This document shows positions 45,521 through 52,533 of a stretch of 64,000 nt of DNA, piece by piece. The notes below the pieces were generated by a model. It saw only the letters and a program-made list of their open reading frames with translations. It made no database searches and had not been told where the DNA came from. The translations under genes were made by a program, and so were the position numbers. The stretch spans positions 46,382 through 110,381 of the forward strand of contig CALKTH010000004.1 in assembly GCA_937997485.1 (NCBI GenBank), read 5' to 3'. Position 1 is the first letter of the stretch, and every line of letters starts with the position of its first letter. This stretch comes from an uncultured Acidimicrobiales bacterium (GTDB lineage Bacteria > Actinomycetota > Acidimicrobiia > Acidimicrobiales > SZUA-35).

Positions 45521-46189
45521 GTGCCTGCAGCAGAGGACTCCTCTCCACTCGACCAGCTTGTTGAGCTCTTCGTCTACGCCCCAGTGGGCATGATCTACGA
45601 GTACGAGAATGTGCTGCCCAAGCTGGTGAAGCGGGGCAAGAGCCAGGTGCAACTGGCCAAGCTTCTCGGCCAGATGGCGGCCAAGAAGGGGCAAGCCGAG
45701 GTGGGGGACACAGTCGGCGGCGCCGTTGGCGGTGTCGCGAGCGTCCTCGCCCAGAGCATCACCGAGTTCGGGACCCTCATTGGACTCGCCCCTGCCCCTG
45801 AGCCTCCTGCTGCTGGGAGCACGACCCCGGCCGCTGCGTCGAAGCGGCCGCTGACGGTCGTTCCTGACGCCGAGACCAAGGCCAAGAAGCCCGTTCGCAA
45901 AGCCGCACCCAAGAAGGCTGATCCGAAGAAGTCCGCCGCCAAGAAGGCGGCTCCGAAGAAGGCCGCCGCCAAGAAAGCCGCGACCAAAAAAGCCGCGACC
46001 CCCTCCGTCGTCGCCGATCTTCCGCTGCCGATCGCCTCCTATGAGGAGCTCAAGGCCAAAGACATCGTGGACATGCTCGGCGATCTCACACCGGAGCAGC
46101 GGGAACGGGTTCGGGAGCACGAGAGCAACACCCGAGGTCGGCGCACGATTCTCGGCAAGCTGGATCGTCTCGACCGAGCCGAGAGCTGA
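45521..46189 (+). CDS. Protein with histone-H1-like Lys/Ala tail and C-terminal Ala-x-Asp-Ile motif domain
   Basis: 222 aa from GTG at 45521; an upstream GTG at 45485 overlaps DUF4193. Residues 10-90 form a helical domain (QLVELFVYAPVGMIYEYENVLPKL in parts; VGDTVGGAVGGVASVLAQ). Residues 125-165 repeat PKKA/AKKA as in histone H1 or HupB tails, so nucleic-acid or polyanion binding is likely. The C-terminus (LPIASYEELKAKDIVDMLGDL, ERVREHESNTRGRRTILGK, cited in parts) resembles the end of actinobacterial lipid-droplet-associated proteins. No firm function. Confidence 0.75.
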   Translation: MPAAEDSSPLDQLVELFVYAPVGMIYEYENVLPKLVKRGKSQVQLAKLLGQMAAKKGQAEVGDTVGGAVGGVASVLAQSITEFGTLIGLAPAPEPPAAGSTTPAAASKRPLTVVPDAETKAKKPVRKAAPKKADPKKSAAKKAAPKKAAAKKAATKKAATPSVVADLPLPIASYEELKAKDIVDMLGDLTPEQRERVREHESNTRGRRTILGKLDRLDRAES

Positions 46190-46200
46190 GCCCGGTCACG

Positions 46201-46677
46201 ATGGAGGCCGCTCGGCTCGCGACAACGGACGACGTTGACGCCATCGCAGTCATCGACGCCGCGGTACGGACGGAGAAGCAGGATCAGCGCGGTGGATCGC
46301 TCTATCTCCGGCGCGAAGCAGTGATTCCTGCGGCAACGCGGGCCGAAGCTCTCCTCCAGAGCAAGACGGGGATCGTCGTGGTCGGAACGTTCGACGGCGT
46401 GCCCTTCGGCTACGCCCTCGCTGAAATCGAAGAGCTCGAGGACGGCAGCACGATCGGCCGCATCGATGATCTTGCCGTCGTGGAGGAAGCACGCAAGGTC
46501 GGCATCGGAGCCGCCATCATGCATCAGCTGCTCGATCACTTCCGGTCTGCCGGATGTATCGGAGCTGATGCTCGGGCTCTCCCTGGCGACCGGCACACCA
46601 AAAACTTCTTCGAGAGCTTTGGCCTGAAGGCACGCATGCTCACCGTGCACTTCGACCTCACCAACGAAGAAGGCTGA
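46201..46677 (+). CDS. GNAT-family N-acetyltransferase
   Basis: 158 aa. The acetyl-CoA pyrophosphate loop is visible as VEEARKVGIGAAIMHQLLDHF, after the IDDLAVVEE beta-4 strand. The end (DRHTKNFFESFGLKARML) is the usual GNAT C-terminal strand and helix. The substrate, protein or small amine, is unknown. It begins 11 bp after the Lys-rich protein gene and probably shares its transcript. Confidence 0.88.
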   Translation: MEAARLATTDDVDAIAVIDAAVRTEKQDQRGGSLYLRREAVIPAATRAEALLQSKTGIVVVGTFDGVPFGYALAEIEELEDGSTIGRIDDLAVVEEARKVGIGAAIMHQLLDHFRSAGCIGADARALPGDRHTKNFFESFGLKARMLTVHFDLTNEEG

Positions 46678-46722
46678 CGGCCTCGGTCGACCGCGGTCGC
46701 TCCTTCGAGCCGAAGCTGGATC

Positions 46723-47484
46723 TCAGCTACCGGTCCACTTTGGCGCTCGCTTCTCGATGAAGGCGAGTGGCCCCTCTCGGAAGTCGTTCGTTGAGGCCAA
46801 GGCCCCGATGGCCTGATTCGAGATGCGCATGGCCTCGCGATCGTCCAAACCCTCAGCCGCACGCATCACTCGAAGGCTCGCCCGCACCGCCAAGGGAGCG
46901 TTCACGGCGATGCGTTCGGCCAGCTGGTGTGCGGTCGCCAGTGCCTCGCCCGGTTCGCAGAGTTCGTTGACCATGCCGAAGTGGTACGCCCGCTCTGCTG
47001 AGATCGGGTCGCCGGTGAGAATCAGCTCGGTGGCTACGTTGCGGGGCAACACCTGTGGCAGGCGGAACAGACCACCGGCGGCGGCGACAAGGGATCGCTT
47101 GACCTCGGGAACCCCGAACCGAGCAGTGCGAGAAGAGACGACGAGGTCGCAGGCCAGAACCAACTCGGTCCCTCCGGCCAGTGCCGGTCCATCGACCGCA
47201 GCGATCAGGGGCTTGGTGCGATCTCGCAGCACCAAGCCGCCGAAGCCACCCCGTTTGGTGTTGAGCGCACCTGCATCGCCGGAGGACACGGCTTTCAGAT
47301 CGGCCCCGGCAGAAAAGGCCGGGCCGGCACCGGTGAGGATGCCGACCCAGAGAGTGTCGTCGTCTTCGATGCGATCGATGGCGTCTTCGATGCCCTGGGC
47401 AACCTCGCCGTTCACGGCGTTGCGAGCTTCAGGACGATTGATGGTGATGGTGGCGACGTGACCGTCGACGGAGAACTCGATCAT
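46723..47484 (-). CDS. Enoyl-CoA hydratase/isomerase family protein
   Basis: 253 aa crotonase. FSAGADLKAV forms the oxyanion hole, and GPALAGGTELVLACDLVVSS carries the first catalytic Glu position. FGVPEVKRSLVAAAGG carries the second. Both acids are present, so hydratase activity is plausible. Beta-oxidation partners are not nearby. A leaderless promoter precedes it. Confidence 0.92.
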   Translation of the reverse strand: MIEFSVDGHVATITINRPEARNAVNGEVAQGIEDAIDRIEDDDTLWVGILTGAGPAFSAGADLKAVSSGDAGALNTKRGGFGGLVLRDRTKPLIAAVDGPALAGGTELVLACDLVVSSRTARFGVPEVKRSLVAAAGGLFRLPQVLPRNVATELILTGDPISAERAYHFGMVNELCEPGEALATAHQLAERIAVNAPLAVRASLRVMRAAEGLDDREAMRISNQAIGALASTNDFREGPLAFIEKRAPKWTGS

Positions 47485-47492
47485 GGATCGAG

Positions 47493-47498
47493 ACCCTA
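47493..47498 (-). promoter_or_regulatory. -10 box, leaderless enoyl-CoA hydratase mRNA
   Basis: On the minus strand TAGGGT, 8 bases, then ATG at 47484. Confidence 0.65.
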
Positions 47499-47503
47499 AG
47501 GGA

Positions 47504-49117
47504 TCAGGCGTCGGGCGCCGAATCCTCGGCCTCGGGTGCTGCTTCGGCCTCGGGTGCTGCTTCAGCTTCGGGTGCTGCTTCAGCTTCGGGTGCTGCTTCA
47601 GCTTCGGGTGCTGCTTCGGCTTCGGGTGCTGCTTCGGCTTCGGGTGCTGCTTCGGCTTCGGGTGCTGCTTCGGCTTCGGGTGCTGCTTCGGCTTCGGGTG
47701 CTGCTTCGGCTTCGGGTGCTGCTTTAGCGTCCGGGGCCGGAGACTCGACGGGCGGTGCCTCGGTGGTGGCCGCAGTCACGACCTGGTCGGCCTCGGCGGG
47801 AGGAGGTGTCTCAGCCGTTTCCTTCGGAGCTGGTGCCTCGGCTGCCGGCTTGCTGTCGGCTGGCTTCTTCCCCGCCGGCTTCTTGTCAGCAGCCGGCTTG
47901 CGGCCACCGCCGCCACGTCGCGCCGGGCCCCGACGATTGGCCTTCTTGGCCTCGGACGGATCGATGCCGAAGTGGGCGGCGATGGTTGGCACCCGGTCAG
48001 CGACCTTGCGAACGGCCTGCAGCAGCTCAGCGCTCGGCTCTGCCGGGAACCCAGCCGGAACCACGGCATTGCGAATCGGCGAGAACGCGACAGCATCGAT
48101 CACGGTGGCCCAGCGATCTTGCATGACGTCGGCCGCGAGGCCCTCTGAGGCCATCGCAGTCAGCTTGGTCGCCAATTCCTGAGGCAGCGGTGCGCCGGCC
48201 TTCACCGGGCGTGAGCTGAGTCGGAGTGCCCGAACGGAGCGACCACCCTCGACGGCTTCGGTGATGTCGGTCAGCCACTGCTGGTGATCGGTTTCGATGC
48301 GTTCGGCGAGCTTTGCCTTCAGCTGCTCGGCGAGTGCTCGTCCTTCGTCGTCGCGGGCGGAGTCGGAGGCGACAACAACGGTGCGCAGATCCTTGAGATC
48401 CAACTCGTCGACGTCGGCCATCGCGGCGTCAGCCTTGTCGCGCCACTCGGCGGCCTTGAGACGCGGCGCAAGATCTTCGGCGATCTTCAGCACGGGAGCA
48501 GTCGGAATCTCTGGCGTGCCAGCTTCCTTGGCCTCAGCGTTCTGCTTTTCGATGGCCTCGCGAACGGCGGGGATGCCACCACGCAAGACCTGCTCGGCGA
48601 TGGGACGATGCTCTTCGGGAACCTCGGCCAATACGGCATTCCGGTGGTCGCGGCGGGGCCGCAAGCGCTTGGGCTTGGGCCGAAGATCGGGTGCGGGGCC
48701 ACGGTTGCCGCGATCACCACGGCCCTCGCCGCGACCGCCACCGTCACGCCCGCCTTCACGGCGTCGGCCATCACGACCGCCGCCCTTGCCACCCTTGCGG
48801 CCGTCGCGGCCGCCGCGGTCGGAGCGACCACGGGGAGCACGCACCTCGGTGACGAGTTCGTCGTCGCGGAGCTGACGCGGCTTCATCTCGAGGATGTCGG
48901 TCCGCTCCTTCTTTTTCTTGGGCGGGAACACCTCCACGATCTCGATGCCGTCGAGCAGGAACTCTGCCTCGACCTTGCACACGTCACCGATGGACGCACC
49001 TTCATAGAGAAGCGAGCTGTTCACCTCACCCTTGGGTTGCTTGGCCCCGGCAGCGCGCCAGGTCCAGGATCCGTCTTCTCGGGTGCTGGTGAGTTCTACT
49101 TCGATGCGTCGTGACAT
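47504..49117 (-). CDS. Actinobacterial charged protein with basic Gly/Arg region and AAPEAE repeat tail
   Basis: 537 aa from ATG at 49117 (CAGGA upstream); upstream codons are not conserved in character. Residues 1-70 form a small beta domain (RRIEVELTSTREDGSWTWRAAG in parts; LLDGIEIVEVFPPKKKK). An RG/RGG-like stretch follows (about 90-140), then helical segments with VPEEHRPIAEQVLRGGIPAV and DLRTVVVASDSARDD. A Lys/Ala/Pro linker leads to 11 copies of AAPEAE. RGG-like and basic stretches suggest RNA binding. Similar actinobacterial proteins have no known role. Confidence 0.8.
   Translation of the reverse strand: MSRRIEVELTSTREDGSWTWRAAGAKQPKGEVNSSLLYEGASIGDVCKVEAEFLLDGIEIVEVFPPKKKKERTDILEMKPRQLRDDELVTEVRAPRGRSDRGGRDGRKGGKGGGRDGRRREGGRDGGGRGEGRGDRGNRGPAPDLRPKPKRLRPRRDHRNAVLAEVPEEHRPIAEQVLRGGIPAVREAIEKQNAEAKEAGTPEIPTAPVLKIAEDLAPRLKAAEWRDKADAAMADVDELDLKDLRTVVVASDSARDDEGRALAEQLKAKLAERIETDHQQWLTDITEAVEGGRSVRALRLSSRPVKAGAPLPQELATKLTAMASEGLAADVMQDRWATVIDAVAFSPIRNAVVPAGFPAEPSAELLQAVRKVADRVPTIAAHFGIDPSEAKKANRRGPARRGGGGRKPAADKKPAGKKPADSKPAAEAPAPKETAETPPPAEADQVVTAATTEAPPVESPAPDAKAAPEAEAAPEAEAAPEAEAAPEAEAAPEAEAAPEAEAAPEAEAAPEAEAAPEAEAAPEAEAAPEAEDSAPDA
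47527..47724. repeat. Tandem repeat, 11 copies of 18 bp
   Basis: The unit CGGCTTCGGGTGCTGCTT, read on the plus strand, varies by one or two silent bases between copies. It encodes AAPEAE on the minus strand near the protein C-terminus. Confidence 0.9.
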
Positions 49118-49187
49118 CTGTCCTGTGTTCCTGTCTGAACGGCCGCAAGTTCGGCCGCAGAAGGTTGCCGTGAGCGGAGGACGCTTT

Positions 49188-50174
49188 TCAACCCTCGGGC
49201 GAGACTTTGGCTGAGTCGATCGAGCGCAGGACTCGGTAGGCGTCGTTCGACCTCGCCGCCTGTCGGACCTCGCGAGCGGTTGCGTCGACGTACCGCTGTG
49301 TCGTCGCCAGCGACTCGTGGCCGAGCAATCGTTGCAGTTCGGTCCCCGACGCGCCGTTCCGGGCCAACGACGTGGCAAAGGTGTGCCGCAGCGCGTGAAC
49401 GAGGGCCCCGGCCGGCACCCGGGACCGTATTCCCGCCTCTCGGTAGAGCTGTTCGATCATGTACTGCAACGCACCACGCTTCATTGGCTCACCACTGTTT
49501 GCGACGAAGAGGGCCGCATCAACGGCGATTCGCCCGGGAAAGCGGCGCAAGCGAGACGAGATGTAGTCGGTAATGATCGCCTCGACCTCGGGCTCGAGCG
49601 GCACTGTCCGTTCCTTGTTCCCTTTGCCCCGAACGCCGATCACTCGCTCGCCCTCGGGCCCGTCGATCGAACGGACCTTCAGGTCGAGCAGTTCGCTCAG
49701 GCGGAGGCCACAGGTCACGAGCGTGACGACGACGGCGAGATCACGCTCGGGCCACGGGTCTCGTGCGGTCTGTCGACCGGCAGCGGCGACCTGGATCAGG
49801 CGTTCGACGCTGTCGTCGCCAGTAATGGATTTCGGTCGGCTCTTCGGGATACGCGGCTTTTCCACTGCGGCCATCGGATTACCCGGAAGCACGCCGTCGG
49901 CGACGAGGAACGTGAAGAGCTGATTCCACGTGGACCAGGTTCGCGAGATCGTGGCGGCGGACTGATGGGAGATCGCGGCAAACGCCCGCCGGAGCGTTCG
50001 GACATCGAGATCATCGACGAGGACTGTGGGGACCTCTTTGCCAAGGACATCACCGAGCTGGAGAAGGATCGTGTCCAGATCTCGCCGGTAGGCCTTGAGT
50101 GTGTGTTCGGAGTGTTTCTTTGGGCGTCGAGCGAGGAAGAACTCCTCGATTTGGTCCTCGACGGTCACTCCCAT
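49188..50174 (-). CDS. Tyrosine recombinase (XerC/XerD-like)
   Basis: 328 aa. All catalytic residues are in place: Arg158 (CGLRLSELLDL), Lys184 or Lys187 (RGKGNKERTVPL), His260 and Arg263 (HALRHTFATSL), His286 (LLGHESLATT) and Tyr295 (QRYVDATA). The N-terminal SAM-like domain reads HTLKAYRRDLDT. No phage or transfer genes flank it, so chromosome-dimer resolution or another housekeeping role fits better than an active element. Confidence 0.9.
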   Translation of the reverse strand: MGVTVEDQIEEFFLARRPKKHSEHTLKAYRRDLDTILLQLGDVLGKEVPTVLVDDLDVRTLRRAFAAISHQSAATISRTWSTWNQLFTFLVADGVLPGNPMAAVEKPRIPKSRPKSITGDDSVERLIQVAAAGRQTARDPWPERDLAVVVTLVTCGLRLSELLDLKVRSIDGPEGERVIGVRGKGNKERTVPLEPEVEAIITDYISSRLRRFPGRIAVDAALFVANSGEPMKRGALQYMIEQLYREAGIRSRVPAGALVHALRHTFATSLARNGASGTELQRLLGHESLATTQRYVDATAREVRQAARSNDAYRVLRSIDSAKVSPEG

Positions 50175-50181
50175 GCACCGA

Positions 50182-50187
50182 ACGGTA
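50182..50187 (-). promoter_or_regulatory. -10 box, leaderless recombinase mRNA
   Basis: On the minus strand TACCGT, 7 bases, then ATG at 50174. Confidence 0.6.
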
Positions 50188-50196
50188 CTCCGGGCG

Positions 50197-51696
50197 TCAG
50201 ATCGGGCGTTGGAATCCTGCTGGCGCTTGCTGCGGAGTGGGGGTGGCCATCTGTCCGGCGAGCGCGGGAGCCGGGGCGGCTACGGGTGCTGGCATGGGGG
50301 ACTGCGTGGGCGTGGGCGTGGGTGTGGGAGCGGGCGCCGGACCGGGAGCTGGCGTCGAGCCAACACCATTGACCGTGGCCCGTGGAGCGTTCTTGCGGCT
50401 CACCGTGGCCGCACCCTTGGCGTCGGTCACGAAGTAGACGTCGGCGACTCGGTCGATCATGGCCTTGTCCAACTTCTTCGGCACGTTCTCATACAGACAG
50501 ATGCCTTCCATCAGTTCGCAGAAGTCGGGGACGAGATAGGGGCGAAGTTCGCCGATCTCTCGCTGGGCGATGCTGCGCAGGTACGAGGCGTCGTCAGCGG
50601 TGACTTCGATTCCTCTGGCCTTCGCGACGCGCACGAGGATCCAGTTGAACGCGTTCTCGCTGATCGGTCCAACGAACACCTTGTTGCGGAGTCGGCGGAG
50701 AAAGGCGTCGTCGCCGAGGGCGTTCGGGTCGAGGTTGGTCGATGCGACGAGCTTCAACTCGAACGGCACCGTGAACTTTGCGCCGCTGCCGATCTTGAGA
50801 AAGTCCACGCCTCGTGAGAGGGGCATGATCCACCGGTTCAGCAGCTGATCGGGCTTGAACGTCTGTCGGCCGAAGTCGTCAACGACCAAGATGCCGTTGT
50901 TTGCCTGCATCTGTATTGGAGCGGCGTAGATGCCGTTGTTGGCGTCGTACTCGAGTTCCACGCTCTCCAGGCTCATCTCGCCACCAACGACCACGAGGGG
51001 GCGGCTGCAGGCCACCCATCGGGGATCGAGGTCCACGGGTTGTTCGGGGGCAGCGTGATGGATCGAGGGGTCGAACACGGTGATGATCGCGCCATCCACA
51101 CAAATCGCGTGGGGGATGAGCACCTGATCCTTGTGAATGCGAATCATGCGCTCGGCGAGACTGGTCTTGCCGGTTCCCGGAGGCCCGTACAGGAAGATGG
51201 CGCCGTCGTTGAGGAAGGCGGGGCCGAGCTGGTCGAGCATCGTGTCCTCAACGACCAGGTCGCTGAACGCAGAGCGGATCGACTCTCGGTTGATCTGCAG
51301 TTCTGCCTTCTGACTCTCGATGGTGGAGATGTAGGACTCCAGCGACACCGGCACGATGTCGGCGTAGGTAGAGGTCTGCATCCGCTCCATGGCAACTCGA
51401 GTGCCGTGCTCGGTCAGGCCGACTCGATAGTCCCTGCCCTCCATGCCGTGGTATTCGAGGAGGTGCTTGTCTCTGAGTTCCTCGCTGATCTCTTGGCCGA
51501 TCGACATGCGAATACCGAGAGCCACGGAGATGTCGTGCACCGTCGACATGCGCTCGATCATCAGACGACGCATGAAAAGGTCCTCGACGAGTGCTGCAGG
51601 CACACCGAGATCTTCGAGCTTGCCGGGTGGTCGCTGTTGCACCAGTGACGCGAGGGAATCAGGCATGCCATGAACATCGGCGTGCAATGCAGTCAC
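50197..51696 (-). CDS. AAA+ ATPase with N-terminal winged-helix-like region and Pro/Ala/Thr tail
   Basis: 499 aa from GTG at 51696; ATG at 51666 is an alternative. Residues 25-115 look like a winged helix (EDLFMRRLMIERMSTVHDISVAL in parts). The AAA module has Walker A LYGPPGTGKTSLAERM near 175, Walker B NGILVVDDFGRQ near 270 and an Arg finger FLRRLRNKV. The tail after residue 450 is Pro/Ala/Thr-rich. Similar ATPases occur near pilus genes in bacteria, none here. It is divergent to an HTH protein. Confidence 0.82.
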   Translation of the reverse strand: MTALHADVHGMPDSLASLVQQRPPGKLEDLGVPAALVEDLFMRRLMIERMSTVHDISVALGIRMSIGQEISEELRDKHLLEYHGMEGRDYRVGLTEHGTRVAMERMQTSTYADIVPVSLESYISTIESQKAELQINRESIRSAFSDLVVEDTMLDQLGPAFLNDGAIFLYGPPGTGKTSLAERMIRIHKDQVLIPHAICVDGAIITVFDPSIHHAAPEQPVDLDPRWVACSRPLVVVGGEMSLESVELEYDANNGIYAAPIQMQANNGILVVDDFGRQTFKPDQLLNRWIMPLSRGVDFLKIGSGAKFTVPFELKLVASTNLDPNALGDDAFLRRLRNKVFVGPISENAFNWILVRVAKARGIEVTADDASYLRSIAQREIGELRPYLVPDFCELMEGICLYENVPKKLDKAMIDRVADVYFVTDAKGAATVSRKNAPRATVNGVGSTPAPGPAPAPTPTPTPTQSPMPAPVAAPAPALAGQMATPTPQQAPAGFQRPI

Positions 51697-51812
51697 CTGA
51701 GGGGGTCTTTCTGCTCACTTCCAGGGCGCACCTGCCGAACAGATCTGGGTCGAACTGCCCGTTCATGTCCCGACCCGTTCAGGTCAGGCCGTATTGGGCC
51801 GATTCTTTCCCC

Positions 51813-52487
51813 ATGCACACGATGGTCCCCTCCACCGCAGCCCGTTCGAAGGGCACGTTGAATCTCGCTCCGATCGAGGGAAGCGCGGACCAAAAGACGT
51901 ATGTCGTTGAGGTGACCCTCGATCACGAGCCAGGCGTGCTCACGCTCGGAGATCTGCGTCGCGCCGCCGAGAAGCTGTCGGTTTCTGGTGAGTACGAACA
52001 GGCCTTCCGGGTGTGGTCCTACGTCGAGACGGCGGCGGAGCGGGTGGGCAACGAAGCCTTGAAGCAGGTGGCCACGTCTCGTGCCGGCGCCGCTGCTGCG
52101 TCCGCCCATGGAAGCGATTCGAAGGTGCGCACTCCCAGCCCAGCGACTCGTTTGGAGCGTCGGGAGCCCGAATCGTTCGATCCTGCCGCCGGTGTGCTGG
52201 AAGTCCCTGGCAGGGGCCCGAAGTACGACTACGACCGCCTCGCCGCCGATCGAGCCGAGGGCATGTCGCTCAGCGCCGTGGCGAAGAAGTGGGGTTGCTC
52301 GCCCAGCACGGTTCACCGGGCCGAGGAATACGTGGCGCAGCGCGACGACGTCGTTGACATGTACCCCGAGCTCCTCGATCAGCTGATGGCCGGCGTTGAC
52401 TTGCAGGAACTGTCGGACCGATATGACGTGTCGACCAAGGTCCTGAAGTGGATGGTCAGCACACGATTCGAGCGTCGACGTTCCTGA
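51813..52487 (+). CDS. Helix-turn-helix protein of unknown function
   Basis: 224 aa from ATG at 51813; ATG at 51822 is an alternative. The frame is open further upstream but overlaps the divergent ATPase gene. Residues 30-85 are helical (LGDLRRAAEKLSVSGEYEQAFRVW in parts). The region near 160-180 (GMSLSAVAKKWGCSPSTVHRAEE) is a resolvase-type HTH, and a second HTH-like stretch is DLQELSDRYDVSTKVLKWMV. It may regulate itself and the ATPase across the 116-bp gap. Confidence 0.7.
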   Translation: MHTMVPSTAARSKGTLNLAPIEGSADQKTYVVEVTLDHEPGVLTLGDLRRAAEKLSVSGEYEQAFRVWSYVETAAERVGNEALKQVATSRAGAAAASAHGSDSKVRTPSPATRLERREPESFDPAAGVLEVPGRGPKYDYDRLAADRAEGMSLSAVAKKWGCSPSTVHRAEEYVAQRDDVVDMYPELLDQLMAGVDLQELSDRYDVSTKVLKWMVSTRFERRRS

Positions 52488-52520
52488 CTTCGGCTCGGAT
52501 CGGTCTCTGGGTCCCGCCAC

Positions 52521-52526
52521 TAGCCT
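52521..52526 (+). promoter_or_regulatory. -10 box, leaderless HelD-type helicase mRNA
   Basis: TAGCCT, 7 bases, then GTG at 52534. Confidence 0.65.
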
Positions 52527-52533
52527 TGGCTCG

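Noticed and set aside
44810..46120. Reverse-strand Ser-rich ORF of 436 codons
   Set aside because: The poly-Ser run is the mirror of the DUF4193 Asp/Glu codons, not a protein.
49188..50174. Integrase of a mobile element
   Set aside because: The recombinase is complete, but no excisionase, attachment repeats, phage or transfer genes lie around it. A Xer-like housekeeping role fits better.
51750..51764. SOS box in the ATPase/HTH divergent region
   Set aside because: GAAC and GTTC are five bases apart, one too many.
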